Source: an uncultured Lachnospiraceae bacterium
GTDB taxonomy: Bacteria; Bacillota; Clostridia; Lachnospirales; Lachnospiraceae
Assembly: GCA_945643825.1 (NCBI GenBank)
Contig: CALZEZ010000060.1
Span: 1-7,709, forward strand
Direction: 5' to 3'
Length of the DNA stretch: 7,709 nt
This document shows, one piece after another, positions 5,585-7,709 of this stretch; the stretch's first letter is position 1; the number at the start of each line of letters is the position of its first letter. A model generated the notes under the pieces. It was given only the letters and a program-made list of their open reading frames with translations. It was not told where the DNA came from and ran no database searches. The position numbers and the translations under genes were made by a program.

Positions 5585-5613
5585 TTCCTTTCAGCTTCGA
5601 GGAATACTATAAT
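5585..5613 (+). promoter_or_regulatory. Possible promoter of the two-component operon
   Basis: A perfect TATAAT (5608-5613) lies 30 nt before the response-regulator start. The hexamer 17 nt upstream, TTCCTT (5585-5590), is a poor -35. A second TATAAT at 5529-5534 also lacks a good -35. Weak -35 boxes are common at activator-dependent promoters. Two GCTTC copies 11 bp apart (5583-5587, 5594-5598) could be half-sites for the OmpR-type regulator itself. Confidence 0.4.
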
Positions 5614-5643
5614 AGGATAATAGTGATGTCATGGAGGATTTCT

Positions 5644-6318
5644 ATGAAGATACTGATTGTCGAGGATGAAAAAATGTTGGCAGATTCCCTTAAGGTTCTT
5701 CTTGAGGGAAAGGGATTTGAAGTAGAATGTGTCTACAACGGAGAGGATGGTGCGGCGTACGCAGAAACCGGGGTTTACGACCTGCTGATTTTGGATGTCA
5801 TGATGCCGAAAATGAATGGCTATGAGGTGGCAAAAAAGGTACGCGCCGAGCGGTGCGGTACACCGATTCTGATGCTGACGGCAAAATCTGAGCTGGAGGA
5901 TGAGATAGAGGGGCTAGATGCAGGTGCAGACTATTATCTGACAAAGCCCTTTGACAGCAGGAAGCTTCTTGCCTGCATCAACGCTCTGCTTCGCAGGCAG
6001 GGACCGCAGGTCAACGAGCTGGTTGTGGGGGATACCTCGTTAAATCTGTCCAATTCCACTCTGGTGTGCGGCGAGAACAGTGTCCGGCTCTCCTCGAAGG
6101 AATTCGATGTGATGCGGTATCTGATGTCCTCTCAGGGACAGATCCTTCCAAAAGAGCTAATCCTCTGCCGCGTATGGGGCTTTGATTCCAATGCCGTAGA
6201 AAATAATGTAGAGGTCTATGTAGGTCTGCTCCGCAAGAAGCTTCGACATATCGGCTCTCATGTGCGAATTGAGGCCGTTCGCCGTCTGGGATATATTATG
6301 GAGGTGGAGAAAGCATGA
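5644..6318 (+). CDS. OmpR/PhoB-family response regulator
   Basis: The 224-residue product has a receiver domain with the acidic pair E7/D8, the phospho-acceptor D51 in LLILDVMMP, T79 in LMLTAKS and K101 in YYLTKPFD. A winged-helix DNA-binding domain follows (about 125-222), with LSSKEFDVMRYLMSSQG (149-165), the recognition segment NNVEVYVGLLRKKL (187-200) and the wing RRLGYIME. All switch residues are present. The frame is open upstream to 5542, but GGAGG at 5633-5637, 6 nt before this ATG, and the canonical MKILIVEDE start fix the true beginning. It is translationally coupled to the kinase gene, whose ATG overlaps its stop (ATGA). It is phosphorylated by that kinase and presumably regulates its own operon and unknown targets. 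The family is broad, including VanR- and RprY-like regulators, so no symbol is given. Confidence 0.95.
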   Translation: MKILIVEDEKMLADSLKVLLEGKGFEVECVYNGEDGAAYAETGVYDLLILDVMMPKMNGYEVAKKVRAERCGTPILMLTAKSELEDEIEGLDAGADYYLTKPFDSRKLLACINALLRRQGPQVNELVVGDTSLNLSNSTLVCGENSVRLSSKEFDVMRYLMSSQGQILPKELILCRVWGFDSNAVENNVEVYVGLLRKKLRHIGSHVRIEAVRRLGYIMEVEKA

Positions 6319-7538
6319 TTCGAAAACTACAGATAAAATTCGTGGTCATCAACATGACAATCGTAAGCATCATGCTGTTTGTTATCTTCGGGCTGGTTTA
6401 CCAGTTCACGCAGAGGAATCTGGAGACCGAGAGCATCCGTATGATGAAGTCCATCGCTGCCAACCCCTTTCAGTTAGGTAGTCCCGGCGATCCTCCCTCG
6501 GATCTGCAGCTGCCTTTCTTCGCACTGCAGATTGGTATCTGGGGAGATCTGATCGCCACCGGTGGCGGATATTATGATCTGTCGGATCTGGATTTCTTGG
6601 AGGAGCTGATTCAAAAATCCCTCGAGAGCAATCAGGAGATCGGCATAATCGACGAGCATAATCTGCGCTACTACCGCGTAACCATGCCGATGGGAGCCAT
6701 CCTCGTATTTTCAGATATGTCCAGTGAAAAGCACACTCTTCATAATCTGGTCAAGACCTCTGCCATCATCGCCTTCTTTAGTTTCGTGGTATTCCTCGGA
6801 ATCAGTATGCTCTTAGCACGTTGGGCTGTCCGTCCGGTCGCAAAGGCATGGAAGCAGCAGAAGCAGTTTATTGCGGATGCTTCCCATGAATTAAAGACTC
6901 CGCTTACTGTGATCATGACTAATGCGGAGCTATTACAGTCCCCGGACTACAGCGAGGAGGAACATTCTTACTTCTTACAGAGCATCTCCCTTATGTCCGA
7001 GCAGATGAAGCAGCTTGTCGAGAAAATGCTTCTGCTTGCAAGATCAGATAATCAACAGAAATCGCTTGCGATGCATCCCGTAAATCTGAGCAAGGTGGCG
7101 CTCGATTGTGAAATCTCCTTTGAGGGTGTCTTCGCCGATAGGGGCTTGTCTCTTGAGAGCTTTGTAGAACCGGATATTGTTGTCCGTGGCAATGAGGATG
7201 AGCTACGACAGGTTATCGATATCCTGTTGGATAATGCCCAGAAATATTCCTCTGCCAACACCACAACCCACCTTACGTTATCCAGTAAGGATCACAATAA
7301 GTGCTGTCTGCGGGTTTCCAATCCGGGAGAGCCCATCCCGCCCGAGGAGCTGAAAAATATTTTCCAACGGTTCTACCGTATGGATAGAGCCAGAGAGCGG
7401 GATGGAAGCTTTGGTCTTGGATTATCAATTGCCGAAACCATTATCGCAAAACACCGGGGAAGGATCTGGGCAGAAAGCCAAAACGGCGTCAATTCCTTCC
7501 TTGTTGAGCTTGGTAAATGCGGCAGAAGGTTACTGTAG
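6315..7538 (+). CDS. Membrane sensor histidine kinase
   Basis: This 407-residue kinase has two membrane spans (about 9-31 and 146-168) enclosing an extracellular sensing region of about 115 residues with no recognised fold. There is little room for a HAMP domain: the linker ARWAVRPVAKAWKQQKQF runs straight into the DHp domain. The H-box is ADASHELKTPL (187-197), with phospho-accepting H191. The ATP-binding domain has the N-box LLDNAQKY (304-311, N307), F-box FQRFYR (350-355) and G-box GLGLSI (367-372). All are intact. GGAG 5 nt before the ATG and the 4-bp overlap with the response regulator support the start. The stimulus is unknown; the compact extracellular loop and short linker recall small cell-envelope-stress or antimicrobial sensors, which is only a guess. 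The 3' end overlaps the convergent hydrolase gene by 9 bp. Confidence 0.95.
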   Translation: MIRKLQIKFVVINMTIVSIMLFVIFGLVYQFTQRNLETESIRMMKSIAANPFQLGSPGDPPSDLQLPFFALQIGIWGDLIATGGGYYDLSDLDFLEELIQKSLESNQEIGIIDEHNLRYYRVTMPMGAILVFSDMSSEKHTLHNLVKTSAIIAFFSFVVFLGISMLLARWAVRPVAKAWKQQKQFIADASHELKTPLTVIMTNAELLQSPDYSEEEHSYFLQSISLMSEQMKQLVEKMLLLARSDNQQKSLAMHPVNLSKVALDCEISFEGVFADRGLSLESFVEPDIVVRGNEDELRQVIDILLDNAQKYSSANTTTHLTLSSKDHNKCCLRVSNPGEPIPPEELKNIFQRFYRMDRARERDGSFGLGLSIAETIIAKHRGRIWAESQNGVNSFLVELGKCGRRLL

Positions 7539-7709
7539 CCAGCTTTCCATGTCGGATAGTAGCTGGTCAACCTGTTCTTTACTTTCAGGACAATGACGCA
7601 TATCAGCATATTCCATATACGTTAAATTTGTCTTACCCTTTTTTTGGAATTCAGACTCAAGAGCCCTTGCAGATTCAACCGGGTCATTGGTATCCTTTGA
7701 ACCATGGAG
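7530..7709 (-). CDS. Alpha/beta hydrolase, C-terminal 59 residues (5' end outside window)
   Basis: The minus strand is open from the window edge to a TAA at 7530. The fragment begins LHGSKDTNDPVESARAL and contains YMEYADMRHCPE. HGSxD followed about 35 residues later by a histidine is the usual end of an alpha/beta-hydrolase fold: the aspartate (fragment residue 6) and histidine (residue 40) would be the acid and base of the catalytic triad. The nucleophilic serine and the rest lie beyond the window, so esterase, lipase, thioesterase or peptidase activity cannot be separated. The gene converges on the sensor kinase gene, and the two coding regions share 9 bp at their 3' ends. It has no visible link to the two-component system. 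Confidence 0.72.
   Translation of the reverse strand, partial: LHGSKDTNDPVESARALESEFQKKGKTNLTYMEYADMRHCPESKEQVDQLLSDMESWLQ

Noticed and set aside
5542..5643. 34-residue N-terminal extension of the response regulator
   Set aside because: Receiver domains start at MKILIVEDE; a GGAGG is correctly placed for the ATG at 5644, and the upstream part contains likely promoter sequence.

Overview
The window looks like part of a chromosome from a gut-type, moderately low-GC Firmicute, probably a Lachnospiraceae member (relatives of Eubacterium rectale, Roseburia or Blautia). This is inferred from strong GGAGG-type ribosome binding sites, TTGACx/TATAAT promoters and the gene families present. No rRNA or marker gene fixes the species.

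From 1 to about 5450 every gene is on the minus strand. In transcription order they are: a TetR-family repressor (4777-5448) with a perfect 13-bp-arm palindrome between its -10 and its start codon; an unusual tandem array of about nine units of roughly 61 bp, each a hairpin (4294-4790); a CPBP/CAAX-type membrane protease (3456-4244); a 134-bp multi-hairpin element bounded by an 8-bp direct repeat (3305-3438); a PAT-like GNAT N-acetyltransferase (2728-3294); an AAA-ATPase/PD-(D/E)XK protein with its own promoter (1084-2658); and a leader region with a promoter, an 11-codon ORF and two intrinsic terminators, leading into a MutS2-family gene cut by the window edge (1-774).

From about 5640 to 7538 the plus strand carries a two-component system: an OmpR-type response regulator and a membrane sensor kinase overlapping by 4 bp. 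The kinase converges on, and overlaps by 9 bp, the 3' end of a minus-strand alpha/beta hydrolase gene (7530-7709, partial).

The proteins belong to known families; the non-coding parts are more unusual. First, in the 61-bp array the hairpin arms change together (AGTTCC/GGAACT in one half, AGTCAC/GTGACT in the other), with a hybrid unit at the boundary. Second, the only good promoter seen before the MutS2-family gene lies upstream of a short leader ORF and two terminators, which is the layout of an attenuator. Third, the 134-bp element appears to have inserted into the GNAT ribosome binding site and duplicated it. The functions proposed for these three are inferences.
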